Assembly (NCBI RefSeq): GCF_019774615.1
Contig: NZ_CP081496.1
Span: 4,774,001-4,838,000, forward strand
Source: Streptomyces sp. BHT-5-2
Lineage (GTDB): Bacteria; Actinomycetota; Actinomycetes; Streptomycetales; Streptomycetaceae
Length of the DNA: 64,000 nucleotides
Direction: 5' to 3'
The position numbers and the translations under genes are program-made. Shown here piece by piece: positions 63,308 to 64,000 of this stretch. The notes beneath the pieces were generated by a model, which had not been told where the DNA came from, made no database searches, and saw only the letters and a list, made by a program, of their open reading frames with translations. Each line of letters opens with the position of its first letter. Within the stretch, counting starts at the first letter, position 1.

Positions 63308-63755
63308 GCCCGCCTCCCTCGCCGACTACGAAGGCAAGGCGTTGCTGGTGGTGAACGTGGCGTCCAAGTGCGGGCTGACCCCGCAGTACACGGGGCTGGA
63401 GCGGCTCCAGCAGCTGTTCGCCGACCGTGGTTTCAGCGTTCTGGGCTTCCCCAGCAACCAGTTCGCGGGCCAGGAACCGGGCACGGCCGAGGAGATCGCG
63501 ACGTTCTGCTCGACGACGTACGGCGTCAGCTTCCCGCTGTTCGAGAAGACCGACGTCAACGGCGCGGACCGGCACCCGCTGTACGCCGAACTCACCGCCA
63601 CCCCGGATGCCGAGGGCACGGCCGGCGACGTCCAGTGGAACTTCGAGAAGTTCCTCATCGACCACACCGGCACGGTGGCCGCCCGCTTCCGCCCGCGCAC
63701 GGAGCCGGAGGCGGCGGAGCTGGTGGCGGCAATCGAGGCAGCACTGCCGGCCTGA
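63267..63755 (+). CDS. Glutathione peroxidase family (thioredoxin-dependent type) protein
   Basis: 162 aa; the ATG has GAGGAG 6-7 nt upstream. The catalytic tetrad is intact: peroxidatic Cys in VNVASKCGLTPQY, Gln in FPSNQFAGQEPG, and W-N in VQWNFEKFLID. A resolving-type Cys follows in ATFCSTTYGVSFPLFEK. Actinobacteria lack glutathione, so reduction probably comes from thioredoxin. It detoxifies peroxides. Confidence 0.93.
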   Translation: MSLYDIPLRTLTGEPASLADYEGKALLVVNVASKCGLTPQYTGLERLQQLFADRGFSVLGFPSNQFAGQEPGTAEEIATFCSTTYGVSFPLFEKTDVNGADRHPLYAELTATPDAEGTAGDVQWNFEKFLIDHTGTVAARFRPRTEPEAAELVAAIEAALPA

Positions 63756-63773
63756 TCCGCGGCGTCCCGGCGG

Positions 63774-63808
63774 CGGGCCCGGCCGGTGCGCGGCGCCGGC
63801 CGGGCCCG
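63774..63808 (+). terminator. Terminator after the glutathione peroxidase gene
   Basis: CGGGCCCGGCCGG (63774-63786) pairs perfectly with CCGGCCGGGCCCG (63796-63808) around a 9-nt loop, 19 nt after the stop. Confidence 0.85.
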
Positions 63809-63896
63809 GGCGACTGTGCGGCCGTCCCTGGTCAGGCGTAGCTGCCGCCCCGATCCGGGGGCTGCCCGGTCCAGCCTGCGAACCGCAGTACGGCCG

Positions 63897-64000
63897 TCAC
63901 GGTACGAGGTTCAGCAGGAGGGCGATGGTCCCGAACGTCTGCAGGACGAAGGTCGTGCCGGCGTGCATCCCGATCGACACCCGAAGATCCTGCTTCCGCC
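63897..64000 (-). CDS. 3' end of a gene running in from the right edge (possible membrane protein)
   Basis: A leftward frame is open from the window edge to a TGA at 63897-63899 and reads RKQDLRVSIGMHAGTTFVLQ, then TFGTIALLLNLVP. The last 20 residues form a hydrophobic segment. The gene body is outside the window, so I cannot name it. A chance frame of this length (34 codons) is possible. Confidence 0.35.
   Translation of the reverse strand, partial: RKQDLRVSIGMHAGTTFVLQTFGTIALLLNLVP

Noticed and set aside
1..64000. tRNA, rRNA, CRISPR arrays, attachment sites, replication origin
   Set aside because: I scanned for cloverleaf-like and repeat-spacer patterns and conserved rRNA blocks by eye and saw none. 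A covariance-model search would be needed to exclude small RNAs.

Overview
The window is about 72% GC by eye, with strong third-position GC bias, GTG/TTG starts, ATGA-type stop-start overlaps and several gene families typical of Streptomyces (SPW-repeat and DUF3040 proteins, CGNR regulators, a whiE-type spore pigment locus). I read it as chromosomal DNA of a Streptomyces or very close relative. I saw no rRNA, tRNA, CRISPR array, insertion sequence or phage gene.

Layout. 1-15.7 kb is mostly housekeeping and transport: the 3' part of a PAS/GAF/SpoIIE/anti-sigma phosphatase, a DinB protein, the lipid II flippase MurJ, an Lrp regulator divergent from the AzlCD amino-acid exporter, a nitroreductase, a DUF2268 protease, a GNAT enzyme, an APC permease and an MFS pump divergent from a CGNR regulator. 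16.4-21.7 kb is an apparently undescribed peptide locus: a stand-alone winged-helix regulator, an orphan HypX, a divergent 54-residue precursor-like peptide with three K-x-G-C-I-S repeats, a PaaK-like adenylating enzyme, a GRDP-like protein and a decayed MFS exporter. 22.5-24.6 kb carries a beta-carbonic anhydrase plus SulP pair.

24.6-34.8 kb is a molybdenum island: ModA and a fused ModBC, a sulfite-oxidase-like protein, a purine-hydroxylase operon with a divergent PucR regulator, and two paralogous HTH-TOBE molybdate sensors, one at each end. 35.8-39.6 kb is a five-gene, tightly coupled operon: a 61-aa peptide, an unknown protein, two paralogous proteins (probably DUF6895) and an S12 serine hydrolase. 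It is a second candidate peptide natural-product locus and faces an AfsR-like ATPase. 41.9-42.2 kb is an intergenic inverted repeat whose two arms each hold a near-perfect hairpin.

43.5-51.1 kb is a cryptic pterin/flavin-like cluster. It has a GTP cyclohydrolase II carrying the Met replacement that makes related enzymes stop at the formamide, a creatininase-family (ArfB-like) protein, a stand-alone RibD-C reductase, a degenerate PTPS, an MDR dehydrogenase, a glycosyltransferase, a methyltransferase, a flippase-like membrane protein and a CDP-alcohol phosphatidyltransferase. 52-62.8 kb ends in a whiE-type type II PKS cluster (SchA/CurD-like, cupin, KS, CLF, ACP, aromatase/cyclase, TcmI cyclase, divergent FAD hydroxylase) with an adjacent O-methyltransferase. 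A glutathione peroxidase and a partial membrane gene close the window.

All coordinates, starts and motifs were read by eye. Family names come from motif recognition and were not checked by any search.
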